64,000 bases of DNA. Origin: Cryobacterium sp. PH31-L1 (GTDB taxonomy: Bacteria; Actinomycetota; Actinomycetes; Actinomycetales; Microbacteriaceae). Position numbers and translations under genes: made by a program. Of the stretch, positions 1 through 6,155 are shown in pieces (the stretch's first letter is position 1; the number at the start of each line of letters is the position of its first letter). The notes under the pieces are model-generated. The model made no database searches, had not been told where the DNA came from, and was given only the letters and a program-made list of their open reading frames with translations. The stretch spans positions 1 through 64,000 of the forward strand of contig NZ_JASISM010000008.1 of NCBI RefSeq assembly GCF_030063145.1, given 5' to 3'.

Positions 1-127
1 GCCTCCAAGGCGTCAGCTATCGACTCAAGAGCCACCAGCCCGCCGCTGATACGGCATAGTAGAAAACACAGATAGTGGTCCTGTTTTCAAACGGCACTAT
101 TGGCCCTGTTTTGGCTCGGCGTTAACA
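1..127 (+). mobile_element. Right end of an IS21-family-like insertion sequence (remnant)
   Basis: The first 127 bases look like the right end of an IS21-type element. Two related words, TGGTCCTGTTTTCAA (76-90) and TGGCCCTGTTTTGGC (101-115), stand 25 bases apart. Repeated near-terminal sequences of this kind are typical of IS21 ends. The stretch stops at GTTAACA (121-127), which fits a TG...CA terminus. A short reading frame (3-59) ahead of it fits the C-terminus of an IstB helper ATPase. The rest of the element lies outside the window. Family assignment rests on motif recall and not on an alignment. Confidence 0.5.
3..59 (+). CDS. istB: C-terminal end of IstB-like transposition helper ATPase (partial)
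   Basis: Only 18 codons and a TAG stop are inside the window. The peptide contains a G-V-S-Y-R-L-K segment. This resembles the G-E-S-Y-R-L close to the C-terminus of IstB proteins, the AAA+ helper ATPases of IS21 transposition. The IS21-like terminal repeats directly downstream support this. The 5' part is beyond the left edge, so it cannot be said whether the gene is intact. Confidence 0.4.
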   Translation, partial: LQGVSYRLKSHQPAADTA

Positions 128-311
128 ACGGTCGATCACCGGACTGTTCATCGTGTTCAAGAGCCTGGGTGCCACCCTCATCGGGAGGGGCGAGCACGCA
201 CCCGCCGCGAATCCTTGCACAAATCACTGGTCTCGCGATTGTCGGGTTCCCAAGCGGGAACATCGCCGTCGGTTGGCGCCGCACGGCCGCCACAACCGCC
301 CGGTCCCTCGA

Positions 312-860
312 TCACAGTGACGCGAGTTGAGCCTTCCAGTAGGATTTGCACACTGCCGCAGCCTCCGGCGAGCCGAGCTGGCTATGCTGCACCGCCACCC
401 GACTCTTGCCGGGTGTCGACTCGTTGATCGTGACATTGACACGGGAGTCATCCTCTAATCCACAACGCCAGTAGCGCCACTTCGCGGTCGTTGAAGTCGT
501 CGACTCGTCCGTCACCTCGAGCCCGTTGAACGACGTACGGCCGCCGACCAGAGCAGTCCAGGCGGTAAGTGCCGCGTCCATACTGCCGGATATTGTCCTG
601 CTGGCGCTGGAGGCAAAGGTGCCGTCTCCTTGCTGTCCGGGGATACGGCGGCCGATGTACTGTTCGTAAGCGATCGTGATGCCCTGCGCCCACCACCCGT
701 GATTTTTCAATTCCAGATGCGCGATTTCATGTTGTACCAGCGGCACGATGTCGGGATGAGGCAGCTCCCGACCACCCATAGCGTCGATCACGGCAACCCA
801 TTCCGACCATCCTCGCTTCGTCACTTTCACATACGGGCCAACGCTTTGTGGTTTGGTCAT
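312..860 (-). CDS. DUF4287 / SRPBCC-type hypothetical protein
   Basis: The protein has 182 residues. Its N-terminal half (about 10-85) has the DUF4287 pattern: W-S-E-W-V near residue 18, an HEIAHLELKNHGWWAQ segment, and an AYEQYIGRRIPGQ segment. The C-terminal half (about 90-182) looks like an SRPBCC/START-like fold, with a W-R-Y-W-R strand and a K-S-R-V-A-V-Q-H strand before a final helix ending in YWKAQLASL. Such proteins are common in Actinobacteria and have no firm biochemical role. The ATG start at 860 gives a full-length product. It lies alone beside IS debris, transcribed away from the sigma-factor group. A second DUF4287 protein with a different C-terminus is at 61164-61703. Confidence 0.8.
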   Translation of the reverse strand: MTKPQSVGPYVKVTKRGWSEWVAVIDAMGGRELPHPDIVPLVQHEIAHLELKNHGWWAQGITIAYEQYIGRRIPGQQGDGTFASSASRTISGSMDAALTAWTALVGGRTSFNGLEVTDESTTSTTAKWRYWRCGLEDDSRVNVTINESTPGKSRVAVQHSQLGSPEAAAVCKSYWKAQLASL

Positions 861-1143
861 GGGCCGAATCTATCTGATCGGGCTAGCCCGAGGCTCGTCG
901 TCCCTGACCAGGATTTCGCCCGGCTAGTGCGGGGAGAACTCGCAGTGATGGCGCGGGTTTTGGAGGCTTGCCGGACATGCCGCCTGGCCGAGCGACGAGT
1001 GAGCCGTCCGAGTACCTCGGGTGACATGACTAGCCGCACTATACGGAGCGTCAGGTGGGGCCGCTGGAGTGCACTTCAGCACGCAAAGCCGACCCCGGCG
1101 CACATGGCGGCGCCGGAGATATCTTGAAAAATCTTGGCCCAGC
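861..1143. other. Gene-free spacer between divergent units
   Basis: I see no convincing coding region here. Short frames on both strands lack family similarity and a usable ribosome binding site. The stretch should hold the promoter of the minus-strand DUF4287 gene, but no clear -35/-10 pair stands out. Confidence 0.4.
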
Positions 1144-1171
1144 TGTCGATCCGGGGCAGGTTGTTCGCTGT
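1144..1171 (+). promoter_or_regulatory. Candidate ECF42-type promoter of the first YCII/DGPF gene
   Basis: TGTCGA at 1144-1149 is followed after 16 bases by CGCTGT (1166-1171). The same pair recurs upstream of the second YCII gene with a 17-base gap. TGTCGA is, from memory, the -35 word reported for ECF42 sigma factors, and an ECF42-like factor is encoded 1 kb downstream. The promoter sits about 55 bases upstream of the start codon at 1226. Confidence 0.55.
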
Positions 1172-1225
1172 CTTGATGACGGGGCCGGACAGTCCGGCCC
1201 GCGATCTAATGCAGGAGGCAGCTCC

Positions 1226-1582
1226 ATGTCCCAGTACATAGTCCTAATCTACGAAGACCAGGCGCGCTACGCGACCATGTCGCCCGAGGAGTGGGGCGCG
1301 CTGATCGACGCGCACAACACGTTCAGAAACCAGATCTCCGAGCTCGGTGGGGCCCTCACGGGCGGGGAGGCGCTCGCGTCCGTGACGACGGCCAAAACGA
1401 TCAAGGGTCGCGGCATGGTGACGGACGGCCCGTTCGTCGAGTCCGAGGAGGCCTTCGGCGGCTACTATTCTTTCGAGGCGCGCGACCTTGACCACGCCGT
1501 CGAGATCGCCAAGCTCTGCCCGGCCCCCTTCGGCGGCGTCGAGGTTCGCCCGCTCGTGGACCCGTCGACGAACCCGTTCTAA
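1226..1582 (+). CDS. YCII-related (DGPF domain) protein 1
   Basis: This is a 118-residue protein of the YCII/DGPF family, small ferredoxin-like-fold proteins related to the YciI dehydratase/hydrolase-like fold. The D-G-P-F signature is present near residue 72, followed by the usual E-x-x-E-A-F-G-G-Y-Y segment and the I-x-x-A-K-L-C-P run. The ATG at 1226 was chosen because AGGAGG (1213-1218) precedes it by seven bases and the product then begins MSQYIVLIYED, the normal family N-terminus. DGPF genes are the characteristic neighbours of ECF42 sigma factors, and a second copy plus the sigma gene lie just downstream. The exact role is unknown, and the genes are thought to be regulated by the sigma factor. 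Confidence 0.9.
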   Translation: MSQYIVLIYEDQARYATMSPEEWGALIDAHNTFRNQISELGGALTGGEALASVTTAKTIKGRGMVTDGPFVESEEAFGGYYSFEARDLDHAVEIAKLCPAPFGGVEVRPLVDPSTNPF

Positions 1583-1648
1583 TCGCTCCAGGCGACGAGC
1601 CGACCGCGTCCGCCGTGCGGGAGGGCGCGGCGGCCCTGCGCTGGCGCA

Positions 1649-1670
1649 GGCCCGCCGCTCAGAGCGGGCC
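1649..1670 (+). terminator. Hairpin terminator after YCII gene 1
   Basis: GGCCCGC (1649-1655) pairs with GCGGGCC (1664-1670) across an eight-base loop, and TTCGTGCTCC follows. It lies 67 bases after the stop of the first YCII gene and before the second unit's promoter. This makes the two YCII genes separate transcription units. Confidence 0.55.
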
Positions 1671-1827
1671 TTCGTGCTCCGCTCGACGCCCCGACGCTCG
1701 TCGATGCGGCCAAACCCGTGCCGCTCATCTTTGTCCTGGTCATCGCGTTGATCGCGATGGATGGAGAGCTCATCCTCGACGACATCTTCAACCCGGTCTC
1801 TCTCTTCTGAGAATTTTCTTCGAGAAC

Positions 1828-1856
1828 TGTCGAAAACGGGCTTGTCGGTTCGCTGT
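1828..1856 (+). promoter_or_regulatory. Candidate ECF42-type promoter of YCII gene 2 and the sigma gene
   Basis: TGTCGA (1828-1833) is followed after 17 bases by CGCTGT (1851-1856), matching the pair before the first YCII gene. The longer word GTTCGCTGT occurs at both sites (1163-1171 and 1848-1856). The site lies 38 bases before the start at 1894 and would also drive the overlapping sigma-factor gene, giving autoregulation. Confidence 0.55.
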
Positions 1857-1893
1857 AAGAATGAAACGATTCCATTGACGAAAGGATACGACC

Positions 1894-2262
1894 GTGAAGT
1901 ACGTCATCATGTTTACCTTCGACCCCGAGCTCGACGCGAAAGTGCCGGCGGACCGGATGCAGGGCCTTTACGGGCGCGCGTACCAGTGGTACGCGGAGCA
2001 TGCCGCGCAAATCGCCGATGGTGGAGTCCAACTGCAGCCCGTCGAGACGGCGACCACCGTGAAGTACGGCGAGAGCGGCACCGTGTTGGTCGATGGGCCG
2101 TTCTCGGAGGCCAAGGAGGTCGTCGGCGGCTTCAGTATCATCGACGTCCCGGATTTGGACGCCGCGATCGCGCTGGTCCGCACATGGCCGTTCCTCGAAC
2201 TGCCCGGCTGGGGTGTGGAGATCCGCCCGATCTTGACCATCGGCAGCCAGCCCGAGGAGTGA
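1894..2262 (+). CDS. YCII-related (DGPF domain) protein 2
   Basis: This 122-residue YCII/DGPF protein starts MKYVIMFTFDPE. The D-G-P-F motif lies near residue 69, followed by S-E-A-K-E-V-V-G-G-F. It is paralogous to the gene at 1226 but clearly diverged. An AAAGGA ribosome binding site precedes the ATG. Its stop codon overlaps the GTG start of the sigma-factor gene by four bases (GTGA), so the two are translationally coupled. YCII proteins linked to ECF42 factors are assumed to act in a stress or detoxification response, but no substrate can be deduced. Confidence 0.9.
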   Translation: MKYVIMFTFDPELDAKVPADRMQGLYGRAYQWYAEHAAQIADGGVQLQPVETATTVKYGESGTVLVDGPFSEAKEVVGGFSIIDVPDLDAAIALVRTWPFLELPGWGVEIRPILTIGSQPEE

Positions 2263-3554
2263 GCGGCTCGGATGCCGCGGCCCGTCCGGACGACGCGAGC
2301 GCGCCGAGCGGCCCGAGCGGCAAGGTCGCGGCATCCGATCTCCTCCTCTCGCAAGTCGTGCGCGAGGAGTCCGGACGAATCGTGGCGGCCCTGGCCCGGT
2401 CTCTCGGCAGCCTGGACATCGCCGAAGAAGCGGTGGCCGAGGCCGTGGATGAGGCGCTCCGCGCGTGGCGGAAGGGCGGGATCCCGCCGAACCCGGGCGC
2501 TTGGCTCACGCAAGCCGCGCGTCATAACGCGCTCGATCGCCTGCGCCGCGAGAAAAGGTACCGCGAGAAGCTGGCCGGCATGGTACCCGGCGTCGATTCG
2601 GAGTCCGCGGCACAGGAAGACGCCTGGCCCAATTCGCCCGCCGAGCTCGACGACCGTCTTCCGCTGCTGTTCGGCTGCTGCCACCCCGCATTGGCGCCGG
2701 AGGCTCAACTCGCGCTCACGCTGCGAGCGGTGTGCGGCCTCACCACGGCGCAGATCGCGCGTGCCACCTTCAGCACCGAGCCCGCGACGGCGCAGCGAAT
2801 CGTGCGCGCCAAGCGGAAGATCGGCGCGACAGGCATCCTGCTGCGGATACCGGAGGCGACGGATCGGGCGGCACGGCTCGACATCGTCCTCACGATCGTG
2901 TCGGTCATGTACAACGAAGCTCATCTGGTTGCCGGCGGCGACGCAGCCGCAGACCGCGACCTCGCCGATGACGCGCTGTGGCTGGCGGGCGTGATTGTGG
3001 CGGCCCTGCCGCGCGAGGCAGAGGCTCACGGCCTCCTCGCGCTACTGCTGTTCCACCGGGCGCGAGAATCGGCACGGTCCGTGGATGGCGAACTGGTGCT
3101 GATGGCCGATCAGGACCGGTCCAGATGGGACCAGACTCTCATAGCTCGCGCACGCGCCGAGCTGGAACAGGCCGCCCGGTTACGTCGCCCGGGCCGTTGG
3201 CAGCTGCACGCGGCGATCGCCGCGTGCCACGCGGATGCCGAGACCGCAGTGAAAACGGACTGGCTGCAGGTGCTCGTGCTCTACGACCTGCTCCTCGGCT
3301 ACGACCCATCTCCTGTGGTGCGGCTCAATCGTGCCGTAGCCCTGGATCGGGTGGGAGCCCCCACGGCAGCGCTCACCGAGGTGGACGCCCTTGAGGGCAA
3401 GCTCACGCGGAACCACCTCTGGCATGCCGTGCGCGCGCACCTGCTGCGCCGGCTCGGACGCGACGACGAGGCACTCGCCGCGGATCTGCACGCCCTGGAA
3501 CTGACAGCGAACGACGCCGAGCGTCGACTCCTCGCTGCCCGCACCGGTCGGTGA
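2259..3554 (+). CDS. ECF42-type RNA polymerase sigma factor with C-terminal TPR-like extension
   Basis: The 431-residue protein has an N-terminal sigma region (about 20-195) with sigma-2 and sigma-4 like segments: LGSLDIAEEAVAEAVDEALR, then LTQAARHNALDRLRREKRY, then a helix-turn-helix around LTTAQIARATFSTE. A long helical C-terminal extension (about 200-431) contains EAEAHGLLALLL, DPSPVVRLNRAVAL and YDLLLGY segments, typical of the TPR-like tail of the ECF42 (DUF6596) group. It is far longer than ordinary ECF factors of about 200 residues. The GTG at 2259 overlaps the preceding stop and is in frame. No anti-sigma gene is adjacent, as is usual for ECF42, where the C-terminal tail is thought to act in control. 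Two matching TGTCGA promoters upstream suggest autoregulation. Confidence 0.9.
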   Translation: MSGSDAAARPDDASAPSGPSGKVAASDLLLSQVVREESGRIVAALARSLGSLDIAEEAVAEAVDEALRAWRKGGIPPNPGAWLTQAARHNALDRLRREKRYREKLAGMVPGVDSESAAQEDAWPNSPAELDDRLPLLFGCCHPALAPEAQLALTLRAVCGLTTAQIARATFSTEPATAQRIVRAKRKIGATGILLRIPEATDRAARLDIVLTIVSVMYNEAHLVAGGDAAADRDLADDALWLAGVIVAALPREAEAHGLLALLLFHRARESARSVDGELVLMADQDRSRWDQTLIARARAELEQAARLRRPGRWQLHAAIAACHADAETAVKTDWLQVLVLYDLLLGYDPSPVVRLNRAVALDRVGAPTAALTEVDALEGKLTRNHLWHAVRAHLLRRLGRDDEALAADLHALELTANDAERRLLAARTGR

Positions 3555-3559
3555 CCGTT

Positions 3560-4035
3560 CGGTTGCGCGGCCGGTCGGTTGCGCGACCGGACGCCGGTGT
3601 CGCACCGCACGAGGCATACCAGGTTGTCGCGAGAGGTCGCCGTCGTGCTCATAGAAGTAGGCGTCGGTCTCGTGGATGTGAAATGTCACGTCGAGTGCCG
3701 TCGCGGTGCGCAATTCGCCCACCAGATATTCCGGTGTGGTCGCCACAACGAACTGAAATTCCTGGTCGGTGTCGTTTCGCACTCGTTAGTCGAGATAGTT
3801 GAACATCACCGACGTCCAAGTACCGAACGGATCTGCCGGTTGAAGTCGGGACAGAGGTCCAGGCTATCGTGGTGGTGCTCCGTGATCGTGAGTGGGCTGT
3901 AGAGCACCATCCAATGAAGCAAGTTGGTGAATTGGCAGATTCCGCCGCCCTGGCGAGATATCGCCAAAAAGCATTCGTGCCATCGTGTTCATTCCCCCAC
4001 GCCGATGGTCGCAGCCGCGAAGGAATAGTCCAACC
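3560..4035 (-). pseudogene. vanW-family gene, multiply broken
   Basis: Joining minus-strand frames rebuilds the VanW core. A G-G-G-I-C-Q-F-T-N-L-L-H-W-M segment is followed by SPLTITEHHHDSLDLCPDF and N-R-Q-I. A one-base deletion near 3830 shifts the frame before P-F-G-T. Then come T-S-V-M-F-N-Y-L-D and an in-frame TAA (3786-3788) where the family has tyrosine, then RVRNDTDQEFQFVV and an E-Y-L-V-G-E-L-R segment. A further shift near 3630 separates YFYEHDGD from a D-N-L-V-C-L-V-R tail. Upstream, an F-W-R-Y-L segment in another frame (near 3960) suggests an internal deletion and shift before the G-G-G-I-C-Q motif. VanW is an accessory protein of unknown activity first seen in vancomycin-resistance clusters. 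No resistance genes are nearby. Confidence 0.75.
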
Positions 4036-4161
4036 GGACGACTGAACGGCAGCGCACCCTTCAGCGCAAGACTTCGTCCGTTCGTTCGCCCAAGACGGGG
4101 CAGCACGGCCGTCCGCACAGGTCCTGGAGACGGGGCTACGCGAGCAGCCGAGTGGCGCCTG

Positions 4162-4184
4162 TGGTGCCCCCACTGGGACTTGAA
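4162..4184. repeat. 23-bp direct copy of the tRNA-Leu 3' end (attachment-site-like)
   Basis: The 23 bases at 4162-4184 are identical to 6008-6030. That stretch begins exactly at the CCA end of the tRNA-Leu gene and runs into its T-arm. The following CCAATTGGG also matches the tRNA D-arm region, so the copy resembles a tRNA with its middle deleted. Direct repeats of a tRNA 3' end are the usual trace of a tyrosine-recombinase element. Confidence 0.75.
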
Positions 4185-4342
4185 ACCAATTGGGAGGTCA
4201 ATGGCCACCCCGCGAACAGTCAGCTTCCGCGTAAAATCAACGTTTTTGGGTCACTTGGGTAGTGCCACAATCACGTCATTTTCCGACATTTGTCGGCAAA
4301 ATGTGGGCAAACGCGTGGGCATTTTTTGGTGTCTCAACCCCG
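4185..4342. other. AT-richer spacer inside the relic island
   Basis: This 158-base stretch is visibly less GC-rich than its surroundings. It contains a small hairpin (CCGAC-ATTT-GTCGG near 4286). It also contains a run reading V-G-K-M-W-A in the forward frame near 4300, which recalls the C-terminal tail of some actinobacterial phage-type integrases. No intact gene is seen. Confidence 0.35.
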
Positions 4343-4813
4343 TCAATAGGCCGGCATGAGTTCAAGGAGTCGAGCTGCACGATCAGCGATCGCTCCTGCT
4401 GCGGGAACGGCTTGATCAACGTCGTCGACACTCGCCGATGGACGGTCGAGGTCGGGGTATTGCGTCGAGTTGCGGAGCCGACGCATCGAGTCGAATTCGC
4501 GAATTTCAACCTGCCGTGGTGGGTCGAGTTGAGCGATCGCCACTTCAAGCAGAACGGCGTGTGCACCTTCGCCACGGGCCTTCAATCCCTGATTGACCAG
4601 AATGGCCGCGAGCGCGAGGCGCACCGCATCGTATGTGAGGGTGAACGCCCCGGCGGGATCGAGGTCGCGCAGGGTCACGGCTGCCGTGAGGTGCACCCGC
4701 GCCTGCGCAAGGTGACGTTCGGCGAGGTCACTATTGGCTGCGACCCCCGTGAGACGGCCTTGTTTGAGAAGCAGGTCAACCTCGGATCGGCCGCGGTCCC
4801 AATGGTTGATCAT
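4343..4813 (-). CDS. SAV_6107-like HEPN-domain protein (candidate toxin)
   Basis: The 156-residue all-helical protein fits the SAV_6107-like branch of HEPN domains. Residues 30-95 form the usual helices (AERHLAQARVHL, GAFTLTYDAVRLALAAIL). The active-site segment is MRRLRNSTQYP (110-120). HEPN nucleases classically carry R-x4-6-H. Here the histidine position is tyrosine (R114...Y119), a variant seen in this subfamily that matches 2'-OH modified or AMPylation-controlled HEPN toxins of MNT/HEPN modules. The ATG start overlaps the stop of the upstream nucleotidyltransferase gene by four bases (ATGA), so the pair is co-translated. RNase action is inferred from the family only. Confidence 0.75.
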   Translation of the reverse strand: MINHWDRGRSEVDLLLKQGRLTGVAANSDLAERHLAQARVHLTAAVTLRDLDPAGAFTLTYDAVRLALAAILVNQGLKARGEGAHAVLLEVAIAQLDPPRQVEIREFDSMRRLRNSTQYPDLDRPSASVDDVDQAVPAAGAIADRAARLLELMPAY

Positions 4814-5403
4814 GGATTCTCCTTCTGAAGTTCAAGGCTCACGATCGGACGCTCGGTTAGGGTGCGCAGGAACGGGTCCGTGTTGGCGGCCTCCCACGCG
4901 GCTGCGCTGACGATTCGCACGTTCACCTCCCGCCCCAGGCTGGCGCCGGCGAGGCGTGCTGCCTCGTTGACAGCGCCACGGGGCGGGTTGCCGACGAGGA
5001 GTACATCGATGTCTGCCGGAGCGTCCCCCGACTCTCCCGCGCGGCGGGCGGCCCAGGAACCATAGATGAAGGCCTGATCGATTCCGGATATCCCCGACAA
5101 ATGCTGGGGTATCACGACAGCCGGCCCGTACGTCAGGGCAAGCAGTTCCGCGAGGGGCCGAAAAGCTGGCGTATCCGAGCGCACTCGAACCTCGACGGAC
5201 TGACCGCGCTTCTCTGTGCTGGCAAGTCCCATCTGGACAATGCGAGAGACTTCTCGGTGAGCGCTCGCATACGGCGACTTAGCGGCGCGAGCAAGTTCGG
5301 CAATCGTAAATGACCGATCAGCATTCAGGAAGAGTCGTGCGAGAATTTCTCCCTGCGCATCTGACCGGAAGAGCGGGCTTAGCGCTGGCGCCTGAATGTT
5401 CAC
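4810..5403 (-). CDS. Winged-helix / MNT nucleotidyltransferase fusion (candidate antitoxin)
   Basis: The 197-residue product has an N-terminal winged helix-turn-helix (about 10-80, with TIAELARAAKSPYASAHREV as the recognition region). A minimal nucleotidyltransferase domain follows, with G-S-W at 115-117 and the D-I-D pair at 131-133 (pol-beta metal ligands). MNT proteins neutralise HEPN toxins, in studied systems by adding AMP residues to the toxin. The DNA-binding domain suggests autorepression. The GTG at 5403 was preferred over longer frames because a near-consensus promoter ends eight bases upstream, giving a leaderless message. The HEPN gene follows with a four-base overlap. Confidence 0.8.
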   Translation of the reverse strand: MNIQAPALSPLFRSDAQGEILARLFLNADRSFTIAELARAAKSPYASAHREVSRIVQMGLASTEKRGQSVEVRVRSDTPAFRPLAELLALTYGPAVVIPQHLSGISGIDQAFIYGSWAARRAGESGDAPADIDVLLVGNPPRGAVNEAARLAGASLGREVNVRIVSAAAWEAANTDPFLRTLTERPIVSLELQKENP

Positions 5404-5408
5404 ATACG

Positions 5409-5439
5409 CGATATTACTATCGTCTATGTGGATAAACAA
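5409..5439 (-). promoter_or_regulatory. Leaderless promoter and overlapping dyad of the MNT-HEPN operon
   Basis: On the minus strand TTGTTT (5434-5439) and TAATAT (5411-5416) are separated by exactly 17 bases. The GTG start lies seven bases after the -10 box, so transcription should begin at or next to the start codon. An inverted repeat CGATA-N4-TATCG (5409-5422) covers the -10 box and is a natural operator for the winged-helix antitoxin. Confidence 0.65.
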
Positions 5440-5454
5440 CACCGGAGCGATGGA

Positions 5455-5714
5455 AGCCGAAATAGGCAGGACGACGCAGGCGGGACGGACGAATTCGTCA
5501 CAGGGCTCAGGGACAGCGTGCATCAGGAGAGGACGGATGGGCGAACCTTGCCACGGTGGGCCAGCTAGTGCGGAAGCAACAGCCCGACTTCGACTCCCGA
5601 AAATGGGGCTACGTAAAACTTTCTGACTTGGTTCGAGCGGCGGAACTCTTCCTCATCGAGACCAGACCCACCGGCGGACTTCAGGTACAAAACAAAAAGG
5701 AGAACGGTGAATAA
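5455..5714 (+). pseudogene. Fragment of a LOTUS/OST-HTH domain gene (NYN/LabA-like protein C-terminus)
   Basis: In frame from 5532 to the TAA at 5712-5714 the translation runs D-G-W-A-N-L-A-T-V-G-Q-L-V-R, then KQQPDFDSRKWGYVKLSDL, then VRAAELFLIET. This is the OST-HTH/LOTUS RNA-binding motif that closes bacterial NYN-domain (LabA-like) ribonuclease proteins. Just upstream another frame reads EFVTGLRDSVHQERTDG, the expected preceding helix, so there is a frameshift near 5530. The NYN nuclease part is absent, so this is a relic. Confidence 0.65.
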
Positions 5715-5810
5715 CCTGGTCGCGACCGGGGCAAGAGCACGAGCGCTCTAGTCGGTATTCATTCAGACCGACTGCTGAACTCCCTGCGGCCGCCTGTAGG
5801 CCGGACGACG

Positions 5811-6029
5811 AACGCGACAGATCTGGGACGGATGCTCGGCCACGCCTCGGCCGCGATGACCCTCGACGTGTACGCCGACCTCTTCGACGACGACCTGGAC
5901 AGCGGCGCGGTGGTCCTCGATCAGGCCCGAATGAATTCAAATGTGGGCAAAGAAGGGCCTGAGGCACCCGGTACTAAGGTAAAGCCCAGATCATACGGAA
6001 ATAAAGATGGTGCCCCCACTGGGACTTGA
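5811..6029 (+). pseudogene. C-terminal fragment of a tyrosine-type phage integrase
   Basis: The frame contains LGRMLGHASAAMTLDVYADL followed by F-D-D-D-L-D. This is the block around the catalytic tyrosine (Y of V-Y-A-D-L-F) in actinobacterial phage and ICE integrases. The box II arginine, the His-x-x-Arg motif and the whole N-terminus are missing. The frame ends with a TGA at 6027-6029 inside the 3' end of tRNA-Leu, so the integrase remnant abuts the attachment site as in integrated elements. It is too short to be active. Confidence 0.75.
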
Positions 6030-6030
6030 A
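6008..6030. repeat. Attachment-site-like repeat, tRNA-proximal copy
   Basis: This is the second copy of the 23-bp repeat at 4162-4184. It starts at the CCA terminus of the tRNA-Leu gene and covers the 3' acceptor strand and part of the T-arm. The segment bounded by the two copies, about 1.87 kb, contains the HEPN/MNT pair and the LOTUS and integrase relics. Confidence 0.75.
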
Positions 6031-6084
6031 CCCAGACTGTGACGATTTTAAGTCGTCTGCCTCTGCCAATTGGGCTATGGGGGC
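6008..6084 (-). tRNA. tRNA-Leu (anticodon TAA), CCA encoded
   Basis: Reading 6084 to 6008, GCCCCCA (6078-6084) pairs with TGGGGGC (6012-6018). The discriminator is A and CCA is encoded. The anticodon arm is GACGA-CTTAAAA-TCGTC, giving anticodon TAA (codon UUA). The D-arm is short (GCC/GGC) and the T-arm is CTGGG-TTCAAGT-CCCAG. The variable region is only five bases (ACAGT), whereas bacterial leucine tRNAs normally have a long extra arm. Confidence 0.85.
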
Positions 6085-6155
6085 GAGCCCGGTGACGGGC
6101 ATTTACAGCGTAGGTACTGCCGCGCGAGTATCGCCCGGCAGCACCTACCGAAAAG

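Noticed and set aside
3555-3560. Extension of the vanW relic into the sigma-factor gene (open frames continue to 3180 and 3299)
   Set aside because: Those parts are antisense to the sigma-factor gene and carry no VanW similarity.
4262-4828. 188-codon plus-strand frame over the HEPN gene
   Set aside because: It is antisense to the HEPN gene. Only its first residues (V-G-K-M-W-A) recall an integrase tail, which is too little to call a gene.
5715-5810. G-K-S-T segment between the LOTUS and integrase relics read as a Walker A motif
   Set aside because: The frame is under 40 codons, lacks the glycine-rich context and has no start.
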